From Sporobolomyces roseus (taxonomy: Eukaryota; Basidiomycota; Microbotryomycetes; Sporidiobolales; Sporidiobolaceae), in the NCBI GenBank assembly GCA_016617785.1, contig JADILM010000001.1:2604001-2668000 (forward strand): a DNA stretch of 64,000 nucleotides. Reading direction: 5' to 3'. The first letter of the stretch is position 1. Every line of letters begins with the position of its first letter. A program made the position numbers and the translations under genes. The notes below the pieces were generated by a model that worked only from the letters and a program-made list of their open reading frames with translations, searched no databases and had not been told where the DNA came from. Below are positions 10,510-18,490 of the stretch, piece by piece.

Positions 10510-13500
10510 CCCACCCCCCCTAAAGACGAAACCAACGGTTTCGAAAAAAGAGAGGGAATCGACGAGAAGAAAGCTGCGACTTTCTTCGTACGACGACCAG
10601 GGAGACGTCGAGCGCCGACGGTCTGCGCCTGCAGGTACTCCTCGAGCAGCTCGGGAGCGGTCGACTCGATCTCCGATCCAGGTCTCCATTGATCATCTCC
10701 AGCTGAATAACCCTCGTATCGAACCTTGTACTCCTTCTTTCCTCTCCTCATTCGATCTCCGACTATCTTCTCAACGTACCATTCCTCTTGAGCTGCGTCG
10801 GAGGCCGAGAGAGCGGGACCGGGCCGAGAGAGGGAGCGAGAAGGGAATCGGGAATCGTCATTGTCGAAATGAGGGCGAAGTTTGGAAGCATGGATACGAG
10901 GGTGAAGCCGAAGATGGGGAGGGAAAGTGAGAACGTAGGTCGATTTGCTGTGATCAGCGTCGATGATGGGAAAGGGACCGATGTAGCGAGGGATGAATTT
11001 GCCGGATATAGAATCTGGAAAACGCAAACCTGAAGTCGAAACGTAAGCTTTGCCACCAATTGCGAAGATAGACTCATCGTCTTTTCGACGATGTTTGTTA
11101 CCCTCGTGTACCATATCCACTCGAGAAGCGATCAAAGCATCCGTAGCCTTCAGCCAGGAGCGATGAGCTTCCTCCGTTCGCTCGTTGACAGAGTCGACGG
11201 GAGCACTTGTCCACGAGTCGGTAGGGAATGGGGAAGGTAGGTAGCCAAGAACGAGTTCGAAAGGAGAGGTTGAGGTTGCAGACGAGGGAGCCGAGTTGAT
11301 CGCGAATTCCACCTCCGAGAGTCGAGTTGCCCAATCGCGAGGTGAATCCTCACAGTAGCACTTGAGAATTGTTCCAACAATCTTATTCGTAACCTCCGAT
11401 CGACCGTCAGTCTGAGGATGGTTAGAAGTTGACATTTTCAACTTGATATTGATCTTCGCACAAAGTGCTTTCCAAAACGCCGACGTGAACTTCGGGTCTC
11501 TGTCCGATACGAGAGCATCAGGGAGGCCAAAGCGACGATAGACGAAAAGGAAGAAAGACTCAGCTACTTCAGCGGCAGTTGCCGTCGTCGATAAGGGAAT
11601 CAAGACCACCATCTTGCTGAGCAAGTCCGTGACTGAAAGGATCGAATCGACGACGACACCGTTAAGCGTAACGGGAGGAAGACCAACGACGAAGTCGAGG
11701 GATGCGGTTGACCAAGGTCGAGAAGGAGTGTCGAGAGGGTGAAGTTGTCCGAATGGTTTCGACGATGAGGGCTTGTTTCGACAGCAAATCTCGCACGAAC
11801 GACAGTAATCGTATACGTCACGATGCATCTGCGGCCACCAGAAGAAGCGACGAACATACGCAAGCGTTTTCGCCGCTCCAAAGTGACCGAGAACAAGATG
11901 AGCGTACCGTATCACGTATTCGACGAGACTTGGAGTGACTTCGACCTCCTCCTCCTCCGAAAAACGACCTTGAGGGACGACCAATCGAAGACCAGAGTCG
12001 TCCGAAACGAAAACGAGATCATCCTCCACCGCGAACGAAGGGAAAGCGCTCGGATTCGCCAACACCTTCTTCGCAAGAGTATCGTTCGGAAGAGCCGAGC
12101 GCAATCCTGTTTCGAATGAATCAGGAAACGCCGTCAGAACCGAACGAACTTGAGAAGATGAAGAGGAAGGAGACTTAGCAGCGATAGCAGAAATGAGAGC
12201 GGCGACGGTGACAGTCATTCGAGGAGAGGGACGCTCCGGGAATGGCGCATCGTCATCGTCTGCGGGAGAAGGTTCAGTAGCCACGGGAAGAGAGAGATTC
12301 TCAACCGTCGAACCCAATTCTGCGAGTCGAGAAAGCGAATCCGCCAAGTCGTTTTCCTTTCCAGGAATGAACTCCCAGTCGAAATCGTACTCAGCAAGCG
12401 TCTCCCACATTCGAATGTGCCTGCGAGTCAGTTTTGGGTCTTGCTGCCAGTAGGTTCGCAACGGCATATGATCCGAAACGACCGTAAAGTGAACTCCTCG
12501 CAAGTAGTCGGCTATCTTGACGCAACAGTGAAGGACAGCTAGGAGTTCTTGATCCGTCGTGGTGTAGTTGTATTGAGCAGGGTTGAACTTGGCGGAAACG
12601 AAACGAATCGGACGAGCGTCGTGTCGAGATGTTCCTTGTCCGAGCCAACCTCCACAACCGTAAATCGACGCATCAGTGAATAGGAACAGTCGCTCCTCGC
12701 CCGAGTCGATGGTCTTGAGATCGAGAGTTCGAAGAGTACGAGGAACCTCCGACTTGATAGCTTCAAACGCAACGTCGCATTCGGGAGTCCAATTCCAGTC
12801 GACCTTTCCGGTAAGGTGGGTGAGAGGAGCTGCTAGTTCACTGAGTCGAGGAATATGATCAGCTAACCACTGCACCGTACCCATAAAGCGAAGGACGTCT
12901 TTAGGGTTCCGAGGAGTTGGCCAATTTCGAATCCACTCCCATTTCGAAGGATCGACCGAGATTCCTTCGTCAGTAATCACGGCACCGAGAGCGTCGACCG
13001 AGTCAGCCATGAGTTGCACCTTGTCGCGAGCGAGGTAGAACTTGTAGTGTCGAAGAGTCTCGAAAACGATTTCGAGGTGTCGAAGGTGATCCCGATACGA
13101 ATTTGAGTAGACGAAGACATCGTCGTAGAAGACATCGACGAACCGACCGATTGCCTTGTTGAACATCATGTAGCATACACGATGCATCGTGTCGGGAGCG
13201 TTGCAGTCGCCTTGTTGCATGACTCGAGAAACGAAAGTACCACTTTTCGTAACGAAACCTGTCTTGTGAATCGACTCCAATGCGACTCGGATCTGTTCGT
13301 AAGCCTTCTTGAAGTCCAGCTTCGTACGGATCTTGTGAGAGGCGACACGTCCACGAGCTTGACGCATATCGGGAATCGGAGAAACTCGTCGAGTCGTCCG
13401 TTGATTCCTCGGTTTGAGATTGATGACGAAACGAGCTTGAGTCTTGTCATGTTTCGGAACGGCGAACATGGCGCAGGCTGAATCGAGAGCTTCAGGCGAC

Positions 13501-14747
13501 CAATAACCGGTATCGACGAACTTGCGAAGATGAGCAGCCCACTGCTTTTCGTAACGAGTCGGCATCGGAATCGGTCGAGCGTGCTGCTTGAAGTCCTCAT
13601 CGAGATCGATCTCGTGGTTGATAGGTCGAAGTGGCGGAAGTCGGTCTGGAAGATCGTCGACGAGAACATCGGAAAACCGTTCCAAAAGTTCCTTTATCCG
13701 CTCCTCCGCTTCCTCCAGAGTCAGGTCCGTCAGACCTTCGAGTTCATCCTCAACGTCGAGGAGAGGGTTGTGCTCCTCGTAATCAACGTAATCGTCGATA
13801 CCTGGAATATTAGCAGCAATCGCACACAGCGCGAATCGATGAGATTCATCAGACGACATTGGACGATTGACGAACCCGAGATCGTCCAGGTTACGTTGAG
13901 GTTGAATCGCGAAACGACCGGATTCGAAATCGATCACATCCTCCGAAGGACCTTGAGGAACGACGAAGACTTTCTTGACTGAGACCGCCGAGTTCGTATC
14001 CTTGAGCCATGGCACTCCAAGGATGACGTCGACTCCAGCAGGGAGAGGAGCGACGAAGAACGATCTCTGCGGAAACGAGAGATTGCCAGCCGAACACGAG
14101 GATGAGGTAAAAATCGATAAACGAACCTCGTGTCCGTCAGCTCCGAGTTCTGCATGAACCGGAGCAATGAGTCGATGGAAGTTGAGGCCAAGACGATGAG
14201 CGAAGGAAGAGCTCATGACGTCCGCCTGTGAACCAGAATCGAAAAGAGCGTGAGCTTTCATTCCTGCAATCTCGATGTCTGCAGACAGAGGGTCGATAGC
14301 GATAGTAGGTTCGGGAGACTTAACTGAAGCCCGCTTTCGCTTGCGCTTGCGCTTAGAAGCAGCTTCCTTTTCTCTCGGCGGGCACTCGAGAGAAAGATCC
14401 TGAGCGGGAACCGACGGAGTTGACGACATTGCAGTTTCAGAAGGAACCTCTACAACCATGACCTCTTCAGTACGACACGAGACCATCGAGGAAACGACGG
14501 GAGTGGAACCCGCCGCGCAAGAAGCCGAAGCTACTTGCTGAATCCTATCCGAATCCAAAATCGAGTCGTCGAGGTCGAGTTGAGAAGATTCTGTTTCTTC
14601 AATGAGAGGGTCGGTCAGCGTTGAACACACGAGACTGAACAACTCCTCTGTTGTTGGAACCACAATGCCCTCAGAAAGACACCTTGTTACTAAGTCTTCG
14701 CAGATACAAATCGAGAATCGATTGTTCCTTGAAACAGAGGCTGTCAC
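10494..14747 (-). CDS. pol: Pol polyprotein of the chromovirus (PR-RT-RH-IN-chromodomain)
   Basis: The frame is open for about 1417 codons from 14747 and remains open upstream through the gag stop. The 14747 codon is GTG and the first AUG lies roughly 90 codons in, so this is probably made only as a Gag-Pol fusion by -1 frameshifting. Visible domains, residues counted from 14747: aspartic protease with LFDSGSQADV near 166; reverse transcriptase with FYDDVFVYS near 539; RNase H with FTDASIYGCGG near 690; integrase zinc region H..H..C..C near 950-990; integrase core with acidic residues in DFVVGLP (about 1020), SDRDPKF (about 1082) and a following Glu near 1118; C-terminal chromodomain (WYVEKIVGD...EGYSAGDDQWRP) near 1320-1372. 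All catalytic positions I looked for are present. The chromodomain may guide integration to marked chromatin, as in related elements. Confidence 0.96.
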   Translation of the reverse strand: MTASVSRNNRFSICICEDLVTRCLSEGIVVPTTEELFSLVCSTLTDPLIEETESSQLDLDDSILDSDRIQQVASASCAAGSTPVVSSMVSCRTEEVMVVEVPSETAMSSTPSVPAQDLSLECPPREKEAASKRKRKRKRASVKSPEPTIAIDPLSADIEIAGMKAHALFDSGSQADVMSSSFAHRLGLNFHRLIAPVHAELGADGHEVRLSIFTSSSCSAGNLSFPQRSFFVAPLPAGVDVILGVPWLKDTNSAVSVKKVFVVPQGPSEDVIDFESGRFAIQPQRNLDDLGFVNRPMSSDESHRFALCAIAANIPGIDDYVDYEEHNPLLDVEDELEGLTDLTLEEAEERIKELLERFSDVLVDDLPDRLPPLRPINHEIDLDEDFKQHARPIPMPTRYEKQWAAHLRKFVDTGYWSPEALDSACAMFAVPKHDKTQARFVINLKPRNQRTTRRVSPIPDMRQARGRVASHKIRTKLDFKKAYEQIRVALESIHKTGFVTKSGTFVSRVMQQGDCNAPDTMHRVCYMMFNKAIGRFVDVFYDDVFVYSNSYRDHLRHLEIVFETLRHYKFYLARDKVQLMADSVDALGAVITDEGISVDPSKWEWIRNWPTPRNPKDVLRFMGTVQWLADHIPRLSELAAPLTHLTGKVDWNWTPECDVAFEAIKSEVPRTLRTLDLKTIDSGEERLFLFTDASIYGCGGWLGQGTSRHDARPIRFVSAKFNPAQYNYTTTDQELLAVLHCCVKIADYLRGVHFTVVSDHMPLRTYWQQDPKLTRRHIRMWETLAEYDFDWEFIPGKENDLADSLSRLAELGSTVENLSLPVATEPSPADDDDAPFPERPSPRMTVTVAALISAIAAKSPSSSSSQVRSVLTAFPDSFETGLRSALPNDTLAKKVLANPSAFPSFAVEDDLVFVSDDSGLRLVVPQGRFSEEEEVEVTPSLVEYVIRYAHLVLGHFGAAKTLAYVRRFFWWPQMHRDVYDYCRSCEICCRNKPSSSKPFGQLHPLDTPSRPWSTASLDFVVGLPPVTLNGVVVDSILSVTDLLSKMVVLIPLSTTATAAEVAESFFLFVYRRFGLPDALVSDRDPKFTSAFWKALCAKINIKLKMSTSNHPQTDGRSEVTNKIVGTILKCYCEDSPRDWATRLSEVEFAINSAPSSATSTSPFELVLGYLPSPFPTDSWTSAPVDSVNERTEEAHRSWLKATDALIASRVDMVHEGNKHRRKDDESIFAIGGKAYVSTSGLRFPDSISGKFIPRYIGPFPIIDADHSKSTYVLTFPPHLRLHPRIHASKLRPHFDNDDSRFPSRSLSRPGPALSASDAAQEEWYVEKIVGDRMRRGKKEYKVRYEGYSAGDDQWRPGSEIESTAPELLEEYLQAQTVGARRLPGRRTKKVAAFFSSIPSLFSKPLVSSLGGVGARIT
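10510..10521 (-). other. Polypurine tract (plus-strand primer) of the chromovirus
   Basis: In the coding sense this reads AGGGGGGGTGGG immediately before the 3' LTR, the expected position of a retroelement polypurine tract. It is almost pure G with one T. The pol stop lies between this tract and the LTR end, so the pol frame runs slightly into the LTR. Confidence 0.8.
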
Positions 14748-14792
14748 TTCATCTTCGGTTCGCTTGAGAAGCGGTGGTGACGAATTACGAGT

Positions 14793-14837
14793 CGACGAAT
14801 AAGAACCGTTAGTTCTTACTCGTCGCTGCCTTTTCCC
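14793..14837 (-). promoter_or_regulatory. -1 ribosomal frameshift signal at the gag-pol junction
   Basis: In the coding sense, GGGAAAA (14837-14831) lies in the gag frame as G GGA AAA, the canonical X XXY YYZ slippery heptamer. A 5-nt spacer (GGCAG, 14830-14826) follows, then a hairpin: arm 14825-14812, loop TAACG 14811-14807, arm 14806-14793. The 14 pairs are Watson-Crick except one G-U. The gag stop (14818-14816) lies inside the 5' arm. Slipping back one base enters the pol frame, which has no stop from here to the end of pol. Spacer length and stem strength fit efficient -1 signals. The function is inferred from layout. Confidence 0.85.
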
Positions 14838-16240
14838 GACTCCGAACTCCTAGTTTCCTCCTCAATCTTCGACGAAGGAGAAGAAGAAGAGACGGGACTT
14901 AGCTTTGCGATGCGTGCCAACTTTATCTTCGTAGGATCCTTGCGAGGATTCGGGCAGGATTGCGAATAATGCTCCCCTTTGTTCCCACAGTTCCAACAGC
15001 GAAGACTCGACGAGGGTTTCTGACCATCGGCTCGGAACCAAGTATCTCGGTCCGATAACGCGAAGTTCGATTGGAAGTTCTGAGCATCCTTGACCCAAGT
15101 CGAGTCCGAACCTGCGGAAGAAGCTGATCGAGACGAAGAAGAGTTAGTAGATTCAGACTTCTTTGCGAGAGGGGATGATGTAGAAGGGAGAGTAGAGGAA
15201 GTGCGCTTAAGAGGATTCTTGAAAGCGTCGAGACTATCGGCGACAGCGGCCATTTCGACATTCGAATCGAAAGTCGAAGGTACGGATCCTCCCAAACGAG
15301 CCATCGAACGAACGAACTTGAGGTGGTCGCGATAGTTGGGGTTGAGTCCACGTTCGAAGGTCGAGATACGATCAGCGTCATCGAGGACTCGGTCGAAGCA
15401 TGCGTCCGCGAGGATTTCAACTCGAGCACCAAACTCGCGAGCTCGTAAGGTGCCTTGTTTAACCGAACGGTACTTCTCGTAAGCCTTCTCAGCTGCCGTA
15501 TCGTCGTACCAGTACTTGCGCATCTCCTCGAAGACTTGTGAAACCGAGGTGAAGGGGAATCGCTCCTGACGAGTGTTGAACCAGGATTGAGGAGAAACAC
15601 CTTCAGTAGTCTCTTTGCTCGAGAAGAGCAAGCGGATAGTGTGAATAACGAGAGGGGAAGACTCAAGGAGAAGATCATTCTCTCCAATCCCAATCCCATC
15701 AAGGTAGCCTTGAGCCGCCTTAATCCAAGTCTCCAGCTTCACACGATCCCACTCGCCTTCCCACTTGTCAGGAGGCGTAACCTTGAGCTTGTGAGTCACC
15801 TGAGCGACTTTGGGAGTGTTGAAGTCTTGAGACTTGACGGAAATGGATCCTCCTCCTTCTTTCGCACCCAAAATATCCTGAAGCGACTTCTTCCTCAACT
15901 CCAACTCCTCGAGTGCACGTAGTACTACTCCGATCTCCGCATCCTTTGCTGAAAGCGAAGGACCGGTGCGAGTAGATTGTTCCTTGAGAACTTCACCCTT
16001 GGCAGACCTTTCATCAGCGAGAAGCAAATTCTCCTCCGAATTCCTCATGAACTCCTCCGCTTCCATACGCTGTTTCTCCCGAAACTTAAGTAACTCCTCC
16101 TCCATAGCTTGTCTCCTCTTGACCGATCCAACTGACTGGTGAGAGGAAGTTGAATGAGGAGCAGGTGGACGAGGAATGATGTCGGAGTTCCAAGCGTTGT
16201 TGATATCGGAGAGAGTGGTGGGTAGATTGGGTTCGGACAT
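14816..16240 (-). CDS. gag: Gag-like capsid/nucleocapsid protein of the chromovirus
   Basis: 474 residues starting MSEPNLPTTLSDINNAWNSD. The N-terminal third has a long charged helix (about residues 45-130, Glu/Arg-rich, likely coiled coil). The middle (about 150-300) has the helical Gag capsid pattern of Ty3/Gypsy elements, including KWEGEWDRVKLETWI and a Trp/Tyr-rich stretch. A single CCHC zinc knuckle, C-x2-C-x4-H-x4-C (CWNCGNKGEHYSQSC), lies at about residues 412-427 and would bind genomic RNA. The C-terminus is Ser/Glu-rich, and its last codons form the frameshift site. Gag would assemble the cytoplasmic virus-like particles; that is family knowledge. Confidence 0.95.
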   Translation of the reverse strand: MSEPNLPTTLSDINNAWNSDIIPRPPAPHSTSSHQSVGSVKRRQAMEEELLKFREKQRMEAEEFMRNSEENLLLADERSAKGEVLKEQSTRTGPSLSAKDAEIGVVLRALEELELRKKSLQDILGAKEGGGSISVKSQDFNTPKVAQVTHKLKVTPPDKWEGEWDRVKLETWIKAAQGYLDGIGIGENDLLLESSPLVIHTIRLLFSSKETTEGVSPQSWFNTRQERFPFTSVSQVFEEMRKYWYDDTAAEKAYEKYRSVKQGTLRAREFGARVEILADACFDRVLDDADRISTFERGLNPNYRDHLKFVRSMARLGGSVPSTFDSNVEMAAVADSLDAFKNPLKRTSSTLPSTSSPLAKKSESTNSSSSRSASSAGSDSTWVKDAQNFQSNFALSDRDTWFRADGQKPSSSLRCWNCGNKGEHYSQSCPNPRKDPTKIKLARIAKLSPVSSSSPSSKIEEETRSSESGKGSDE

Positions 16241-16530
16241 GGTGGTAGTAGCAAATCGGACTGAGTGCTGGTGAGCGGTGAGGAAGGTATCGAGATCGGA
16301 AGGTGAGTGAGTAGGAGCGAGGTTACGGGTACGGGCGGAACGGCGGAGAGGTGGTAAGATAGGTTCTGAGGAATCGGATAGGGCGTTAGAGGAGTTGGAG
16401 AGTTGAGATGGATGGACCGAAGAAAGAGATGTTGAGTGATCGGAAGAATGAGTTGAGGATGGAGAGGAAGGAATGGTGGGCGTAGGTTGAATAGCTGGGA
16501 TGTTGAACTACTCTGGTATTGTTAAAAAAG
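16241..16530 (-). other. Untranslated leader between 5' LTR and gag
   Basis: About 290 bases of leader. The bases next to the LTR should hold the primer-binding site, but in the coding sense they read CTTTTTTAACAATACCAGAG, which does not show the common TGG-starting tRNA complement. The primer is unresolved: it could be an internal tRNA segment or self-priming. Confidence 0.5.
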
Positions 16531-16941
16531 TGCAGGAACTACCGATCTTCAGCTGGAGGGCGAGTTCAGAGTTCGAGCTTTTGGGAGAGAGGTCGACGAG
16601 GAGGAGTCGAGGGCGGACGGTGAAGGTAGTTGTTGGACTCTCGAGTCAAGGCAATAACAATGAACTGAGTTATATTCCTAACGAGAGTGGTGATGAGAGT
16701 AGAGATAGGTAAAGAAGAAGAAAGAATAAAAGAATAGAATAGATCTACAACAAGTTGACTGAACAATCCAGACTTTGGCCACGAATGGCAGACGATTCGG
16801 GGCCAATTTTCCTTTTCACCAATTCCAGTCCGATAGCGAGAATGAAGTCTAAGCGATGAAGAGAAGCTTAGATTCGATTCGAGCGAACAGAAAGAGCGAA
16901 AGAAGACTTAACAGCGGAACCTGAGCTAGGTAATCCTAGCA
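16531..16941 (-). repeat. 5' LTR of the chromovirus
   Basis: 411 bp, identical by eye to 10099-10509. It should carry the element promoter and the 5' end of its transcript. No clear TATA box was identified. Confidence 0.95.
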
Positions 16942-16946
16942 CGAAG
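16942..16946. repeat. Target-site duplication, right copy
   Basis: CGAAG, matching 10094-10098. Removing the element plus one copy restores an open reading frame in the host gene. Confidence 0.95.
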
Positions 16947-17792
16947 CCTGAGGTCAAAGTCCAAGTGTTTGCTTGCTTGAGGAGATAGTTGTTGATCTTT
17001 CTAGACAGTACGATGGTGTTGGCGTAGTGTGTTCCAGCGATCACATCGAGAGGGATGAAGACGATCAAATGAAAAATGGGAACGACGCCAAGGCAGTTGG
17101 AAGCGGTAATGCGACGTCCAACCGAGTAATGCTGTCCATGTAGTGATTGTAGATGAACGATGAAGCTTGCTGCAATCGACCACACGGCGATTTCGCCGAT
17201 GAGCGGTGGTATAAAAGTATATTTTCGAAGATGGTCAGCTTCACTCGGTCGCCGACACAAAGAAGACTCACCCAATCAAGAGACAGAAAGAGCCTAGGTA
17301 TACCGGAAAGCTCCCGTCGAGCGCTTTGACCATTCCAAGTAGTAGGAGAATAACCACTGTGTTTCGAAGATCGGACGTCAGTCGAGAAATGCGGAAGGTT
17401 CGATGCGTCCGACGGTCCTGAGCACACATATTGATAGGGGAGCTCCCAAACATCCTCCGATGATGTAAAGATTTGGCTGAACAAGTCTGCGCGTCCTTCG
17501 AAAGAAGTAGAATTGTTTCTTTCGATATCGCAAAGCGAGCGAAACCATGATGTTTAACAGGCACCTGTAACGACGCACATGAAATGATCAGTAGACGCAA
17601 TTGTAGATAGACAGAGAACAGTACCACTCACAAGCTGACGAGAAAGATGTTTGCGAACAATTGCGCTTTCACCGATTTCGAATAGTGTGGGAAATATCGC
17701 GATTTGAGCTGTTCCGATATCCATAGGTAGGGATTGGAATTTGTGGGAAGGTTGCTCAGTTCGCGAAGGAAAGCGTCCACGGAGGAGCTCAT
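16947..17792 (-). pseudogene. 5' part of an interrupted multi-pass membrane protein gene
   Basis: The ATG at 17792 gives MSSSVDAFLRELSNLPTNSN followed by an amphipathic stretch and the first helix (QLFANIFLVSL). After an intron, the next exon encodes LLNIMVSLALRYRKKQFYFFRR and a Val-Gln-Pro-Asn motif. Then come VVILLLLGMVKAL and an exon of further helices (IGEIAVWSIAASFIVHLQSL; GVVPIFHLIVFIPLDVIAG) that runs into the retrotransposon at Thr-Ser-Gly-Phe. The Asn-Pro-x-x-x-Ile-Ser motif near the start and the order of helices match the gene at 55017-56791. With the 3' part at 9390-10098 the protein would have about seven helices. The acceptor near 17190-17210 is uncertain. The family has no function I can name. 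Confidence 0.7.
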
Positions 17793-18490
17793 TGAGATGT
17801 AGGAGCGGGACGAGGGAAGCGAAGAAGAACCTGGATAGTCGCGTTGTCGGGGGTCGAGGCTGCTTACACGCGGGATCGGATCGCGAGGTGAGGGAGAGTG
17901 AGTATAGCAATGGGTGTTCCTCGAGGGGATTGTAGCGATGGGAATCAGGGGTCAGCGTCGTCGAGACATCGAAATACGACCGGACTAAGTCGAATCGAAT
18001 TTGGAGCATCTCCCGTTCGAGCGAACGGCGGCGGTATTGGGCAGAGTCGAGCTCTTCTCCTGTCTCTACGCAGTGTCGGGCCCCATGAGGATCTGAGAAG
18101 CGAGTCAGCCTCTCAGCTATTTTCTCTGCGAATTAAGCGAAACGGAGGTCAGCTCGTTCCGATGTATTAAAGCAAGTGCACGTGCTTACATTGTGTCTCC
18201 TCAGCTACATACGAGCTAGACCGCGTTGCTTCTCCGAGCTAGCGAGGGAAAGAGCGACTTCGAGAGGACCGGAACTTCGATGAGAGGAGGTAGTGAACGC
18301 GTTTGCTAGCCGCCGCTCCCGGTAGCTATAGCATTCTGTGAGTCTCTAGAAGCGGATCCGAGCAGCCAGAGTCGATTATGAATGGAGAGAGTGCAAGAGG
18401 AATTTAGTTCCCTTTCGTTCTCTCCCTTCACTTCGCAGCTCTCAGAGAGCACGTACACGACTCTATTCAGCTAATAGGAGGATAGAGATC
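17793..18490. other. Intergenic, divergent promoter region
   Basis: This separates the start of the interrupted membrane protein gene (minus) and the CENP-Q-like gene (plus). A frame at 17554-18009 partly overlaps exon 1 in another frame and looks fortuitous. I see no gene. Confidence 0.4.

Larger units (their letters stand above)
10099..16941 (-). mobile_element. Complete Ty3/Gypsy chromovirus LTR retrotransposon
   Basis: The element is 6843 bp with coding sense on the minus strand. It has 411-bp LTRs at both ends starting TG and ending CA, a 5-bp CGAAG duplication, a polypurine tract beside the 3' LTR, and uninterrupted gag and pol frames. Pol has the order protease, reverse transcriptase, RNase H, integrase, chromodomain, which defines the chromovirus lineage of Metaviridae-type elements. 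No base difference was seen between the LTRs when read side by side, so insertion was recent. It sits inside an exon of a membrane protein gene. With intact frames it could still be active; whether it is expressed cannot be told from sequence. Confidence 0.97.

Noticed and set aside
13182..13982. Plus-strand frames of 60-150 codons opposite pol
   Set aside because: They are antisense shadows of the intact reverse transcriptase frame.
9390..17792. Interrupted membrane protein as a STE3 pheromone receptor
   Set aside because: It has about seven helices, but no receptor-type motifs and no pheromone precursor (CaaX) gene was seen nearby.
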